Shown here: positions 35,310 to 44,288 of the stretch, in pieces | Layout: the number at the start of each line of letters is the position of its first letter | Numbering within the stretch: the stretch's first letter is position 1 | NCBI GenBank assembly: GCA_002339135.1 | Contig: DDJR01000048.1 | Location: 29,787 to 93,786, forward strand | DNA from: Flavobacteriales bacterium UBA2619 | GTDB taxonomy: Bacteria > Bacteroidota > Bacteroidia > Flavobacteriales_D > Sanyastnellaceae | Direction of reading: 5' to 3' | Length of the DNA stretch: 64,000 nt | Made by a program: the position numbers and the translations under genes | The notes under the pieces: generated by a model | Told to the model about the DNA's origin: nothing | Database searches by the model: none | What the model saw: only the letters and a program-made list of their open reading frames with translations

Positions 35310-36498
35310 GTCTTTCTTGATAGATTTTCATAATCTCTTTACGTAATTCTGTGCTCGGAACGCTAGAAATAACATCAGCTAAAAAGGCCTCAACGAGGAG
35401 AGCTTTGGCTGCTTTTTCTTGAATTCCTCGGGATTTAAGGTAGAAAAGAGCATCGAGATCGAACTGACCTACCGTACAGCCATGGGCGCATTTTACATCG
35501 TCCGCATATATTTCTAACTCAGGCTTTGTATTTATTGAGGCTCCTCGATCGGCTACAATATTCGTGTTCTGTTGGAAAGCATTCGTTCTTTGTGCATCAG
35601 GTCTAACGAAGACCTTTCCGTTAAAAACGCCCGTCGATGATCCATACATTATGCCTCTGTAAAGCTCCGACGAAGTTCCATCTGAACTTGTGTGATCCAT
35701 CGTGGTGTGGTTGTCAACATGCTCGTTTTCTGTCGGCAGATAAGCACCGTTAAAGATAGAATCTGTTCCCTTTCCACGTGAGACAATTTCTAGCTCATTC
35801 CTAACCCAGTGACCTTTCACTGTGAACGTGTGCATCATGAATCTGCTGTCGCGCTCTTGAATGATATTCTCGTGTGAAAAGTGGTAAATCTCTCCATCCT
35901 CGTTGCAAACTTTTTCAAGCATAAAAGATGCGTTGGGAGCTATGGAAGCTTCCAACAGTCCATTGTACATTCCGCTAGATTTTTTTGTTGAGCTGCACCA
36001 AATCACCACATCTACTTCACCCCCCTCCTCTACTCTTACAAAATGTCTCGGGAAACTTGCAACATCGATTCCGTCTGTCAAGTGATGAATGACAATCGGC
36101 CTATCAAGTTTAATGTTGCGAGCAATCTTCAAGAACATTCCGTCTTGATGGTAGCTCTCGTTGAGTTCACCTACCCATTCTTTCTGAGAATACGTGTTTT
36201 GAAATTCCGGTGACTCCCCGTCTTCAACTTCGCTCATAGGCATACAAACAACACCTTGAGCAACTGGGAGGTCGCTCAGAGAGGCGTCGAATTTTCCGTT
36301 TCTCAACACAAGTCGATACGCCTCAAGTCCTTGAACGGGGTTGGGGTCAACCTCCTTGGAGAACCCACTGTTAATCGCTTCCGAATCTGTGGAAAGGGAC
36401 GTGTTTAACAGCTTTGAAATAGGTGAGTATTTCCACCTCTCTGACCTCCTTGTAGGAGGCAGAAGTGTAGATTTGAATATGTCTGTGAGCACTGCCAT
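35299..36498 (-). CDS. sufD: SufD, component of the SufBCD scaffold
   Basis: 399 residues with the SufB/SufD right-handed beta-helix. Visible: MAVLTDIFKSTLLPPTRRSE, SFPRHFVRVEEGGEVDVVIW, and the C-terminal TKPELEIYADDVKCAHGCTV followed by GQFDLDALFYLKSRG, the most conserved part. With SufB and SufC it builds the nascent Fe-S cluster. It lies between sufC (3 bases away) and sufS (overlapping). Confidence 0.96.
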   Translation of the reverse strand: MAVLTDIFKSTLLPPTRRSERWKYSPISKLLNTSLSTDSEAINSGFSKEVDPNPVQGLEAYRLVLRNGKFDASLSDLPVAQGVVCMPMSEVEDGESPEFQNTYSQKEWVGELNESYHQDGMFLKIARNIKLDRPIVIHHLTDGIDVASFPRHFVRVEEGGEVDVVIWCSSTKKSSGMYNGLLEASIAPNASFMLEKVCNEDGEIYHFSHENIIQERDSRFMMHTFTVKGHWVRNELEIVSRGKGTDSIFNGAYLPTENEHVDNHTTMDHTSSDGTSSELYRGIMYGSSTGVFNGKVFVRPDAQRTNAFQQNTNIVADRGASINTKPELEIYADDVKCAHGCTVGQFDLDALFYLKSRGIQEKAAKALLVEAFLADVISSVPSTELRKEIMKIYQERHGW

Positions 36499-36501
36499 AT
36501 C

Positions 36502-37254
36502 CTAAGCGTTCTGTTCTTCCTTAATCCAGTCATACCCCTTGGCTTCTAGCTCAAGAGCGAGTTCTTTTCCTCCGCTTTTCACGATTTTACCGTTTGATAA
36601 AACATGGACAAAGTCTGGAATGATGTGATCTAAAAGTCTTTGGTAATGAGTGATGACAATAAAGGCCCTGTCAGGAGAACGCATCGCGTTCACTCCTTTA
36701 GAGACAACTCTCAAGGCATCAATGTCTAGGCCTGAGTCTGTTTCATCTAGAATACAGAGTTTGGGCTCGAGTATCGCCATTTGAAAAATCTCGTTTCGCT
36801 TCTTCTCTCCTCCAGAAAACCCTTCGTTCACTGACCGATCCCGAAGTCTACCGTCTAATTCCACAAGAGAAGAACACTCTTTCACCTTGGCGAGAAAGTC
36901 CTTTGCCTTGATCGGCGGTTGTCCATTGTGATCGCGCTTTGCGTTTACAGCCGCCTTCATGAAGTTTAAGTTCGAAACACCTGGGATCTCGATCGGATAT
37001 TGAAAGGCCAGGAAAACGCCTTCTCTAGCTCGGTCACTTGCCTCCAGCTCGAGTAAGTCCGTACCATCTAAATCGACGACACCGTCCGTTACCTCGTAAG
37101 CTTCGCGGCCCGCAAGAACAGATGCGAGTGTCGATTTTCCTGATCCATTGGGACCCATGATGGCATGGATTTCACCAGGCTTAACATCAAGGTTGAGACC
37201 TTTAAGAATCTCATTGTCGCCAACTTTGGCGTGTAAATTTTTAATTTTTAGCAT
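36502..37254 (-). CDS. sufC: SufC, ATPase of the SufBCD complex
   Basis: 250 residues, soluble ABC-type ATPase. Walker A is MGPNGSGKSTLASVL, the signature is NEGFSGGEKKRNEIFQM and Walker B is LCILDETDSGLDIDA. It powers conformational changes in SufBD that take up iron and sulfur. Start MLKIKNLHAKVGDNEILKGL is typical. It follows sufB by 20 bases. Confidence 0.97.
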   Translation of the reverse strand: MLKIKNLHAKVGDNEILKGLNLDVKPGEIHAIMGPNGSGKSTLASVLAGREAYEVTDGVVDLDGTDLLELEASDRAREGVFLAFQYPIEIPGVSNLNFMKAAVNAKRDHNGQPPIKAKDFLAKVKECSSLVELDGRLRDRSVNEGFSGGEKKRNEIFQMAILEPKLCILDETDSGLDIDALRVVSKGVNAMRSPDRAFIVITHYQRLLDHIIPDFVHVLSNGKIVKSGGKELALELEAKGYDWIKEEQNA

Positions 37255-37274
37255 TCTAAATTGCTTTTTCAGCT

Positions 37275-38723
37275 TTATCCTACGCTTCCTTCTAAAGAAA
37301 TAGTAAGAAGTTTTTGGGCTTCAACGGCAAACTCCATAGGTAGTTTGTTTAAGACATCTTTTGCATAACCCTTCACAATGAGACCTATCGCTTCCTCTTC
37401 TTCGATTCCTCGTTGTTGGCAATAAAAAATTTGGTCTTCACCAATTTTCGAAGTTGTTGCCTCGTGTTCGATCTGAGCTGTTGGGTTTTTTACTTCGATA
37501 TAAGGAAAAGTGTGTGCTCCACATTTGTCCGTCATAAGTAGAGAGTCGCAAACTGAGAAGTTGCGCGCGTTTTCTGCTCCTGGATGGATTTGTACGAGGC
37601 CCCTGTAAGAGTTTTGAGACTCCCCTGAAGAAATACCTTTAGAGATAATGGTAGAACGGGTGCGCTTTCCCAAATGAATCATCTTGGTTCCCGTGTCGGC
37701 CTGTTGTTTGTTGTTCGTCACAGCGACGCTGAAGAACTCTCCAATGCTGTCATCGCCTTTTAAAATACAGCTTGGGTATTTCCAAGTCACCGCCGAACCT
37801 GTCTCCACCTGAGTCCAACTTATTTTTGAAGCTCTGTGACAAATCCCGCGCTTGGTTACAAAGTTGAACACTCCACCCTTTCCGTTTTTATCTCCAGGAT
37901 ACCAATTTTGTACCGTACTGTATTTTACTTCAGCCTCATCGTGTGAAATAATTTCAACTACAGCCGCATGAAGCTGGTTTTCGTCTCTCTGTGGAGCGGT
38001 ACATCCTTCTAGATAACTAACGTAACTGCCCTCGTCGGCTACAATCAGAGTTCTCTCAAACTGACCTGTTCCGGCTTGGTTAATCCTGAAATAAGTACTA
38101 AGCTCCATGGGGCACCTAACGCCCTTAGGAATATAGCAAAACGATCCATCAGTGAAGACTGCAGAATTTAAAGCTGCGTAATAGTTATCTCTCTGGGGAA
38201 CTACAGTTCCTAAGTACTTTTTAACAAGCTCCGGATGTTCTTTAATCGCTTCGCCTAGTGAACAGAAAATGACACCGATTTCGCCCAGAGTTTCTTTAAA
38301 AGAGGTTGCGACTGAAACGCTGTCCATGACGAAATCAACCGCCACACCACTCAACTTCTTCTGTTCCTCTAAGCTGATACCAAGCTTCTCCATCGTCTTC
38401 AAAAGCTCAGGGTCTACTTCGTCTAAAGATGCAAGTACTTTTTTTGGTTTGGGCGCTGAGTAAAAACTGATCGATTGCAAATCGGGCTTGTCGTACGCAA
38501 CGTGTGCCCAATCTGGCTCCTCCATTTTAGACCAAGCAGCAAAAGCCTCTAACCTCCACTTCAACAACCAATCAGGCTCATTTTTTTTGCTTGAAATCGT
38601 TCTGATAACGCTTTCATTAAGTCCTGGTGCAATTGTATCCGAGTCGATTTCAGTCGTGAAACCGTATTCGTAATTTTTCTCGGTGACTTCACTGAGTAAA
38701 TTTTCTTCTTCTGTTCCCTTCAT
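37275..38723 (-). CDS. sufB: SufB, scaffold subunit
   Basis: 482 residues. Conserved regions are [20 protein letters not shown] near the N terminus, [40 protein letters not shown], and the C-terminal [20 protein letters not shown] with the following [15 protein letters not shown]. The C-terminal Cys/Glu positions accept sulfur from SufE. Length matches the family (about 480). It is 6 bases behind sufA. Confidence 0.97.
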   Translation of the reverse strand: MKGTEEENLLSEVTEKNYEYGFTTEIDSDTIAPGLNESVIRTISSKKNEPDWLLKWRLEAFAAWSKMEEPDWAHVAYDKPDLQSISFYSAPKPKKVLASLDEVDPELLKTMEKLGISLEEQKKLSGVAVDFVMDSVSVATSFKETLGEIGVIFCSLGEAIKEHPELVKKYLGTVVPQRDNYYAALNSAVFTDGSFCYIPKGVRCPMELSTYFRINQAGTGQFERTLIVADEGSYVSYLEGCTAPQRDENQLHAAVVEIISHDEAEVKYSTVQNWYPGDKNGKGGVFNFVTKRGICHRASKISWTQVETGSAVTWKYPSCILKGDDSIGEFFSVAVTNNKQQADTGTKMIHLGKRTRSTIISKGISSGESQNSYRGLVQIHPGAENARNFSVCDSLLMTDKCGAHTFPYIEVKNPTAQIEHEATTSKIGEDQIFYCQQRGIEEEEAIGLIVKGYAKDVLNKLPMEFAVEAQKLLTISLEGSVG

Positions 38724-38729
38724 TTCAGT

Positions 38730-39056
38730 CTATAATGAAAAACTTTCTCCACATCCACAGGTGCGATTGGCGTTGGGGTTATAAAACTCAAACCCTTTTC
38801 CGTTGAGACCACCACTGTATCGAAGCTCTGTTCCTACCAAATACAAAAAACTCTTCTTATCCACGACAATTTTCACTCCCTTGTCCTCAAATTCTTGATC
38901 ACCGTCTTTTACCACGTGGTCAAAATCCATCTCATACATCAGGCCGCTGCATCCGCCTCCTTTCACTCCAACACGAACAAAGCTTCCATGGGGACGACCT
39001 TCTTCGCTGAGTAATTTTATCACATGCTGTTTAGCTGAATCACTAACTTTAATCAT
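38730..39056 (-). CDS. sufA: A-type iron-sulfur carrier (SufA/ErpA-like)
   Basis: 108 residues with the three family Cys: one in GVKGGGCSGLMYEMDF and two in NRTCGCGESFSL at the C terminus. It carries a new cluster or iron between the scaffold and its targets. First gene of the suf operon. An exact -7 element (39068-39061) ends four bases before its ATG, and an inverted repeat overlies the promoter. Confidence 0.95.
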   Translation of the reverse strand: MIKVSDSAKQHVIKLLSEEGRPHGSFVRVGVKGGGCSGLMYEMDFDHVVKDGDQEFEDKGVKIVVDKKSFLYLVGTELRYSGGLNGKGFEFYNPNANRTCGCGESFSL

Positions 39057-39060
39057 AGTG

Positions 39061-39068
39061 CAAAAATA
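39061..39068 (-). promoter_or_regulatory. -7 promoter element of the suf operon
   Basis: Minus strand TATTTTTG, an exact TAnnTTTG, ending four bases before the sufA ATG at 39056. A TTG at 39087-39085 lies 16 bases upstream and may be the -33 element. Confidence 0.6.
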
Positions 39069-39083
39069 CCACCTTTGTGGTAT
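39066..39083. promoter_or_regulatory. Inverted repeat inside the suf promoter, candidate operator
   Basis: ATACCAC (39066-39072) and GTGGTAT (39077-39083) are perfect arms around CTTT. They fill the spacer between the -33-like TTG and the -7 element and overlap the latter by three bases. A protein bound here would block the promoter. The ATACC...GGTAT ends recall IscR-type sites, but the overall spacing is shorter, so the regulator is unknown. Confidence 0.5.
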
Positions 39084-39160
39084 ACAACATCACATTATTC
39101 ATATTCGTTCTAAATAGGATAACTTTTTTTAATATTGTTCGTCATAACGCTACGGGGTTG

Positions 39161-39168
39161 CATCTTTG
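39161..39168 (+). promoter_or_regulatory. -7-like element four bases before ftsX
   Basis: CATCTTTG differs from TAnnTTTG at the first base only and ends four bases before the ATG at 39173. It also supports that ATG over the in-frame start at 39077. Confidence 0.42.
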
Positions 39169-39172
39169 GGGT

Positions 39173-40057
39173 ATGGCTTCTAAGCATCGCACAAACAAGA
39201 ATAGACTCCCTGCATCTCAGGCAACTACAACGTTCACAACGGTCGTAGGAATGACCTTAACACTGGTGTTAATTGGGTTGATTTCTGTCATCTCTCTTTT
39301 GGGGGCCCGTTGGGAGAAGCAGCTTAGGCAAGAAGTTCGAATGCAGGTCTATTTTATGAGTGACCTTGACAATGAAACACTGAACAAAGCTCTTGCAATT
39401 GTTGAAACTGACCAAGCTGTAGCAGAGGCCATTTACATTGAACCTCAAGCAGCAGCAGAAAAACTAGAGCAAGATTTAGGGGAGTCTTTTGTAGAATTTT
39501 TAGGCTACATACCGCTCCCACCAGCAATGGATGTCAGGTTAAAATCTGAATTTGGGAATTCTGACAAATTAATGGAAATCGCCGACCGGCTTGAAAATGT
39601 GTTGGGGGTTGCTGAGGTTGTTTGGCAAGACAAGCTGCTTGCAAAAATTGAAAAAACAATCAACAAGTTAATGCTTCCGTTGGTTGCAATGGCTGGCCTT
39701 TGTTTATTTATTGCGCTCGCTTTAATGAACAACACTGTAAGGCTAACTGTGTTTGCGCGACGTTTTTTAATTCGCAACATGCAGCTTGTTGGTGCAAAAC
39801 CAGGGTTTATTCGCAAACCCTTTGTCAGTCAGGGATTTGCTCTTGGAGTAAGTTCTGGACTTCTTTCATTTGCGCTCATCACAGTTGTTCTTTCTCTGTT
39901 AAAGGGACCTCTAGGTTCAACTGCCTTTTTACTTGAACCTCTTTCTCTGATGTACATCGCTTTCGGGCTCACTTTTATTGGAGGGACTTTAGGAGTTCTA
40001 TCAACAGCATTTGCTGTAAACCGTTATCTACGTCTCGACGTAGGCCAACTTCATTAG
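39173..40057 (+). CDS. ftsX: FtsX-like permease of cell division ABC complex
   Basis: 294 residues from the ATG at 39173 (MASKHRTNKNRLPASQATTT); a longer frame from 39077 adds an unrelated hydrophobic stretch inside the suf promoter region. One membrane segment (about 24-45), a periplasmic domain with VYFMSDLDNETLNKAL and GYIPLPPAMDVRLKS, and three more segments (VAMAGLCLFIALALMNNTVR onward) give the FtsX topology. With FtsE it controls peptidoglycan hydrolases at division; ftsE is not in the window. First of a plus-strand run with DUF3098 and uppP, an order common in flavobacteria. Confidence 0.92.
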   Translation: MASKHRTNKNRLPASQATTTFTTVVGMTLTLVLIGLISVISLLGARWEKQLRQEVRMQVYFMSDLDNETLNKALAIVETDQAVAEAIYIEPQAAAEKLEQDLGESFVEFLGYIPLPPAMDVRLKSEFGNSDKLMEIADRLENVLGVAEVVWQDKLLAKIEKTINKLMLPLVAMAGLCLFIALALMNNTVRLTVFARRFLIRNMQLVGAKPGFIRKPFVSQGFALGVSSGLLSFALITVVLSLLKGPLGSTAFLLEPLSLMYIAFGLTFIGGTLGVLSTAFAVNRYLRLDVGQLH

Positions 40058-40059
40058 CT

Positions 40060-40067
40060 TAAATTCG
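40060..40067 (+). promoter_or_regulatory. -7-like element four bases before the DUF3098 gene
   Basis: TAAATTCG ends four bases before the ATG at 40072. It lies in the short gap after ftsX, so it would be an internal promoter. Confidence 0.38.
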
Positions 40068-40071
40068 CAAG

Positions 40072-40317
40072 ATGAATAAAGAAATGGATAGAAATTCTAA
40101 CAACGGAAACTTTGCTTTTTCAGCTGTTAACTACAAATTGTTGGGGCTGGGACTTGTTCTGTTGGTTTTAGGATACGTTTTAATGAGTGGAGGGGGATCG
40201 GATGACCCCAATGTATTTAGCTACGAGATTTTTAGTTTCCGACGGATAACCCTAGCGCCCTTCATCATTCTATCCGGTTACGGAACCATCTTGTTTGCTA
40301 TTCTTAAAAAATCGTAA
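40072..40317 (+). CDS. DUF3098 small membrane protein
   Basis: 81 residues with two membrane segments (YKLLGLGLVLLVLGYVLMSG and LAPFIILSGYGTILFAIL) joined by a short loop with DPNVFSYEIFSFRRIT. The family is confined to Bacteroidota and sits between ftsX and uppP in many genomes, suggesting a link with envelope growth. Function unknown. Confidence 0.88.
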   Translation: MNKEMDRNSNNGNFAFSAVNYKLLGLGLVLLVLGYVLMSGGGSDDPNVFSYEIFSFRRITLAPFIILSGYGTILFAILKKS

Positions 40318-40324
40318 CGTCTGA

Positions 40325-41131
40325 ATGAACAATCTCTGGGAAGTTTTTTCATACCTAATACTGGGTCTCATACAGGGCTTGACAGAGTTTCTTCCTGTAT
40401 CGAGCTCTGGCCACTTGACATTGGGGACTGCCGTCCTTCAACTTCCAGAAGAAGATTTGACTTTTTCTGTCCTGGTTCATGGAGCGACAGCATTAAGCAC
40501 CATTGTGGTTTTTCGTCAAGATATCTTCCAATTAATCACAGGTGTTTTTAAGAAAAATGAGGAGGGGAAACAAGCCAGGAAGTATGTGGGACTTATTGTC
40601 TTAAGTGCTGTCCCAGCAGCCATCATCGGTTTAAGTTTCAAAGACCAAATAGAAGGCCTCGCTTCAAGCTCTTTTGTGGGTGCCATGCTTATCGTCACCG
40701 CTGCAATCTTAGCAATCTCACAAAAAGTGAAGTCCAAGCCAAGGGGTTCTATTGGTGCAGGAGCTTCTGTTTTAATCGGATTGGCTCAAGCGGGAGCAAT
40801 ATTGCCTGGCATAAGCCGCTCTGGAAGCACAATCGGTGCTGCCTTGCTACTCGGAATCTCAAGAGCTGAAGCTGCAAAATTTAGTTTTCTGATGGCGCTT
40901 CCTCCAATCATCGGAGCAAACTTGCTCGAAATAAAGGACATCGTAAGCAACAAGTCCGCTACAGTCGCAGACACCGCAGTTCCGTATCTTGGTTATGCCA
41001 TAGGGGTTGTCGCAGCATTTTTAGCAGGGCTTGCAGCTTGTACATGGATGATTAAACTCGTGAAAGGCACTAATTTAATGTGGTTTGCCGTTTACTGTTT
41101 TGTGGTAGGGGTCATCGCGTTGATTCTGTAA
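40325..41131 (+). CDS. uppP: Undecaprenyl-diphosphate phosphatase (BacA type)
   Basis: 268 residues, multi-pass inner-membrane enzyme that recycles the lipid carrier for cell-wall and surface glycans. Both active-site regions are present: QGLTEFLPVSSSGHLTLG near residue 18-36 and LPGISRSGSTIGAALLLGIS near residue 160. Length is typical. Seven bases after the DUF3098 gene. Confidence 0.96.
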   Translation: MNNLWEVFSYLILGLIQGLTEFLPVSSSGHLTLGTAVLQLPEEDLTFSVLVHGATALSTIVVFRQDIFQLITGVFKKNEEGKQARKYVGLIVLSAVPAAIIGLSFKDQIEGLASSSFVGAMLIVTAAILAISQKVKSKPRGSIGAGASVLIGLAQAGAILPGISRSGSTIGAALLLGISRAEAAKFSFLMALPPIIGANLLEIKDIVSNKSATVADTAVPYLGYAIGVVAAFLAGLAACTWMIKLVKGTNLMWFAVYCFVVGVIALIL

Positions 41132-41148
41132 ACTTTTAATACATTTAT

Positions 41149-41706
41149 ATGATGCTTCGAAAAAACATATGCCTAGTCGCTTTTAGCGCACTGCTCCTCC
41201 TCAGCGGATGTGTAGAAGTAACATTCCCAGAAGCCATGCCGATGAACAGGTGCGATAAAAACCACTTCCCCAAATCATGGCAAGGGGATTGGACTTTCTC
41301 TGAGCAAAGTGATGACTTAGATGAGAATCTGACGGTCAACCCTCAATACGTCTCGTTCGGCACCGACAAAGTTGTTTTAGGAGAAGAAAACATTCTTAGA
41401 AAATTTGCTGGATATTACATCTTAAGTACAAAAACTGAAAACACACAGAGGTGGAGTCTACTCTTTGCCAAGCGCAATAAAGATGTTTTACATGTCTATC
41501 GTTTTGATGGAACAGATGACGAAAAAATAAAAATTTGGGACACGTTACTTCAGGATGATGCCGGAAGCGGTCTTGAAACAATTACAAAAAACGAAGGAGG
41601 TCTAGATAAAATTAAAGAGTACCAACTTAATCCTAACAACAACAGGGTTTTTCGAAAGTTGCTTAAATCCGGAGGCCTAACACACATGGGGGACTATATA
41701 CGCTGA
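41149..41706 (+). CDS. Small lipoprotein of unknown function
   Basis: 185 residues. A signal peptide ends in LLLLSGC with the lipidated Cys at residue 21. The rest has no family I can name; it contains a beta-rich stretch (WQGDWTFSEQS, YVSFGTDKVVLGEENI, WSLLFAKRNKDVLHVYRFDG) that looks like a small sandwich or barrel. A second ATG (41152) lies exactly four bases after TACATTTA (41140-41147), so the true start may be one codon later. Its stop overlaps the ATG of the AsmA-like gene by one base (TGATG), so the two are coupled. Confidence 0.72.
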   Translation: MMLRKNICLVAFSALLLLSGCVEVTFPEAMPMNRCDKNHFPKSWQGDWTFSEQSDDLDENLTVNPQYVSFGTDKVVLGEENILRKFAGYYILSTKTENTQRWSLLFAKRNKDVLHVYRFDGTDDEKIKIWDTLLQDDAGSGLETITKNEGGLDKIKEYQLNPNNNRVFRKLLKSGGLTHMGDYIR

Positions 41707-44237
41707 TGAATAAAAAGCGAATGTTAATAGCAATTGGGTGTCTCACAGTATTCATCGCAAGCGCAATTACAATTTTAGTCATCGCAAATGAGGAGAAAAT
41801 TAAACTCTTTGCGATTGAGCGCGTGAGCGACAATCTGCATGTTGAATTGAGTGTTGAAGAGGTTGAAGTTTCTGTATGGTCTGGATTTCCAAATGTGAGG
41901 GTAAACTTAAACCAAATCGTGCTGGGAGGATCCGGAAATAAAACGGTGAACTCATTGGATACGCTGCTGACCGCAGAGAAGCTGGGGGTGTCTCTGTCTC
42001 TGTGGGATGTGATTTTCTCAGACCCTGTTGTTGAGGCATTTATCCTAGAAGAAGCACATGTCCATTTAAAACAGGGAGCAAGTGGAGACTGGAACACTTC
42101 CGTGTTCAAAACACAAGACCTTGGCGATCGAAGTTTACAGGAAGATGTAAAAGTGAATTTGTATCAATTGATCGATGTCTCCATTGTTGCCCAGACAAAT
42201 GACAATAAAACCTTCAGTTTTGAGATTGAACATGCCGATATTTCGGGTGAAAGTTTCGAGGTTTCCTTTTCCAACGGCAAATCCATCGGTGATGGAATAA
42301 CAGAAGAATTAATTCCGTTGCAAGGTTCGTTGTCTGGCGAGTTGCTTCTGGGTGCCGATCAAGAAATAGAACTTACAATCAGAAATGCAGAAGTCAATGG
42401 CCTTTCTCTGAGTGGAAAACTCAACTATGATCATACTGTATTGGCTGAAATTCAAATTGACGAAATCAGCGTAAATCAGCTGAAGAAAATATTCAAGAAG
42501 GATTTTGTAGAAGGTTATTTAAGCGGTATTGTTTTCGATGGAAGTGCTAGCTTTTCTATAAAAACCGATTCTAAAAACACCTTCGTAGATTGGAAACTTC
42601 CTGAAAGTGGGATGGCTCTTTCTCCGAACATTACTGGGTTTTCGATGGTGAAAAAAGGGCGTGTCTCTGCTGAAGGCTCCTGTGAGTATTCTTCGAAGAG
42701 TCAAATTTTAGCGGTCTCTATTAGCACCTTTGAAATCGACACTAAGGGGCTTCAAGTTAACGGTGACGCAAGATGTCTCAACACAAAATCAGCAGATTGG
42801 ACCTTGAATGTCCAGTCGACACTTGATGCTGGTGCGCCATATCGAAGCTGGATCCCTGAAATTCAAAGCGCTGAATACTCGTATTTGCCTCAAGATGGTG
42901 TGTTAAAATCCTCTGCCGAATTGCGGATTTCTGCTTGGGGCAAGTTAGAAGGCTTTTCCTGTACCGTTGAATCTGATGACCTACATGGGGCTCTGAACGC
43001 CATCCCTTATTCCATCAGGAACATGAGAGCTCATTTCGACAACAGCAAGATTCAAATTAAATCGTTTGGTTACAAATGGGGTGGGAACATTGGAGAGGTG
43101 ACAGCTGAACTATTCGGGGTAGACAAGTGGATAGATGGGGGGTCTGTGGAAGGCGATGTCGATGTAAAGGCAACACGAATGAATGTAGAGGCTATCGTTC
43201 AATGGTGGGAGCATCAAAATGTGGTTGACACCCGACCTGAAGTCAGCCGGTTTTTGCCAGCTGGATCTGACATGTCTCTAAAAATTGTTTCCGAAAAGCT
43301 TACATGGGACGCCCTTGAATGTGAGTCTTTTCTTACGCGTCTTCATCTCACAGAATCGAAACTGAAAATCACAAACGCCACCACAAAAACGTTGGAGGGA
43401 GAGGTCAGGGTCGAGGGGTCCTTCCGCCCCAACTTAGAAGGTTGGAGTCTGAATTTATCGGGAACTGCCGACGGACTTTCGCTGCCTAAATTATTTGATT
43501 GTTACGACAATTTTGGACAAAGCACGCTGCGTGCTCAACATCTAGGTGGTTCTGTAAGTATAGCTGGAACAAGCAAAATGGGTTGGGGAAAAGAAGGTCT
43601 CTGGTCTGCGAAATCGCTAAATGCAAGTTTAAACGTTGCGATATCTCATGGCAGTCTTGAAAATTTTGAGGTGTTCGACGATGTCGCTGATTACCTTGAT
43701 GAACACCGGTTAATCGCTCCTTTGGTGAACCCGAATGACTTAAGAAAACGTTTAAAAACGATACAGTTGGATGATGTAGAAACCCCCATTTATATATCTT
43801 CATCTACAACTACGATTCCCAGCATACACATCCACTCTTCAGCCATGGATGTTCGGGTCGAGGGAGAGCACAGCTTTTCAGGGAAGATCGATTATACCTT
43901 GGGGTTTGCATTGAGGGATTTGCGGAAATCCCGAGAAATTGAGTTTGGAAACATTGAAGATGATGGTCTGGGAAACATGTTTTTTTTAGCCATGGACGGC
44001 ACCCTCAACGAGCCCGTGTATAGCTATGACAGATCCGCACATAAAACGCATCGGAGAGATGCCTTTAGAGATGAAGCTGTGAAAATAAAAGAATCGATTC
44101 TGAATTCTGGAGTCAACATCAAAGAAACAAAAACTGAAGAGGAGGTGAAAACATCAGCAGACACGAAGGGAAAACCAAAAAGAAAAAAGAAAACAAAATC
44201 CAGCAATCTTAACGAGATTGAGGACGATGATTTTTAG
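41706..44237 (+). CDS. AsmA-like (TamB/YhdP class) envelope protein
   Basis: 843 residues. One N-terminal membrane anchor (about 5-24, AIGCLTVFIASAITILVI) is followed by a long beta-rich periplasmic region starting KIKLFAIERVSDNLHVELSV and NVRVNLNQIVLGGSG, typical of AsmA domains that form lipid-carrying bridges. The AsmA C-terminal-type region is near 640-790. The tail is basic then acidic (KPKRKKKTKSSNLNEIEDDDF). It likely helps lipid traffic to the outer membrane or its assembly. It overlaps the lipoprotein gene by one base. Confidence 0.83.
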   Translation: MNKKRMLIAIGCLTVFIASAITILVIANEEKIKLFAIERVSDNLHVELSVEEVEVSVWSGFPNVRVNLNQIVLGGSGNKTVNSLDTLLTAEKLGVSLSLWDVIFSDPVVEAFILEEAHVHLKQGASGDWNTSVFKTQDLGDRSLQEDVKVNLYQLIDVSIVAQTNDNKTFSFEIEHADISGESFEVSFSNGKSIGDGITEELIPLQGSLSGELLLGADQEIELTIRNAEVNGLSLSGKLNYDHTVLAEIQIDEISVNQLKKIFKKDFVEGYLSGIVFDGSASFSIKTDSKNTFVDWKLPESGMALSPNITGFSMVKKGRVSAEGSCEYSSKSQILAVSISTFEIDTKGLQVNGDARCLNTKSADWTLNVQSTLDAGAPYRSWIPEIQSAEYSYLPQDGVLKSSAELRISAWGKLEGFSCTVESDDLHGALNAIPYSIRNMRAHFDNSKIQIKSFGYKWGGNIGEVTAELFGVDKWIDGGSVEGDVDVKATRMNVEAIVQWWEHQNVVDTRPEVSRFLPAGSDMSLKIVSEKLTWDALECESFLTRLHLTESKLKITNATTKTLEGEVRVEGSFRPNLEGWSLNLSGTADGLSLPKLFDCYDNFGQSTLRAQHLGGSVSIAGTSKMGWGKEGLWSAKSLNASLNVAISHGSLENFEVFDDVADYLDEHRLIAPLVNPNDLRKRLKTIQLDDVETPIYISSSTTTIPSIHIHSSAMDVRVEGEHSFSGKIDYTLGFALRDLRKSREIEFGNIEDDGLGNMFFLAMDGTLNEPVYSYDRSAHKTHRRDAFRDEAVKIKESILNSGVNIKETKTEEEVKTSADTKGKPKRKKKTKSSNLNEIEDDDF

Positions 44238-44258
44238 CGAGACCCTCATTACCAACTG

Positions 44259-44266
44259 TATATTTG
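44259..44266 (+). promoter_or_regulatory. -7 element before the helical protein gene
   Basis: TATATTTG, an exact TAnnTTTG, 22 bases before the ATG at 44289. It would give a separate start for this gene and rsmI. Confidence 0.48.
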
Positions 44267-44288
44267 TGATTATACAAAATGCTCATCT

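Noticed and set aside
41663..42109. 148-codon open frame on the minus strand
   Set aside because: Antisense to the start of the AsmA-like gene; no signal, no family.
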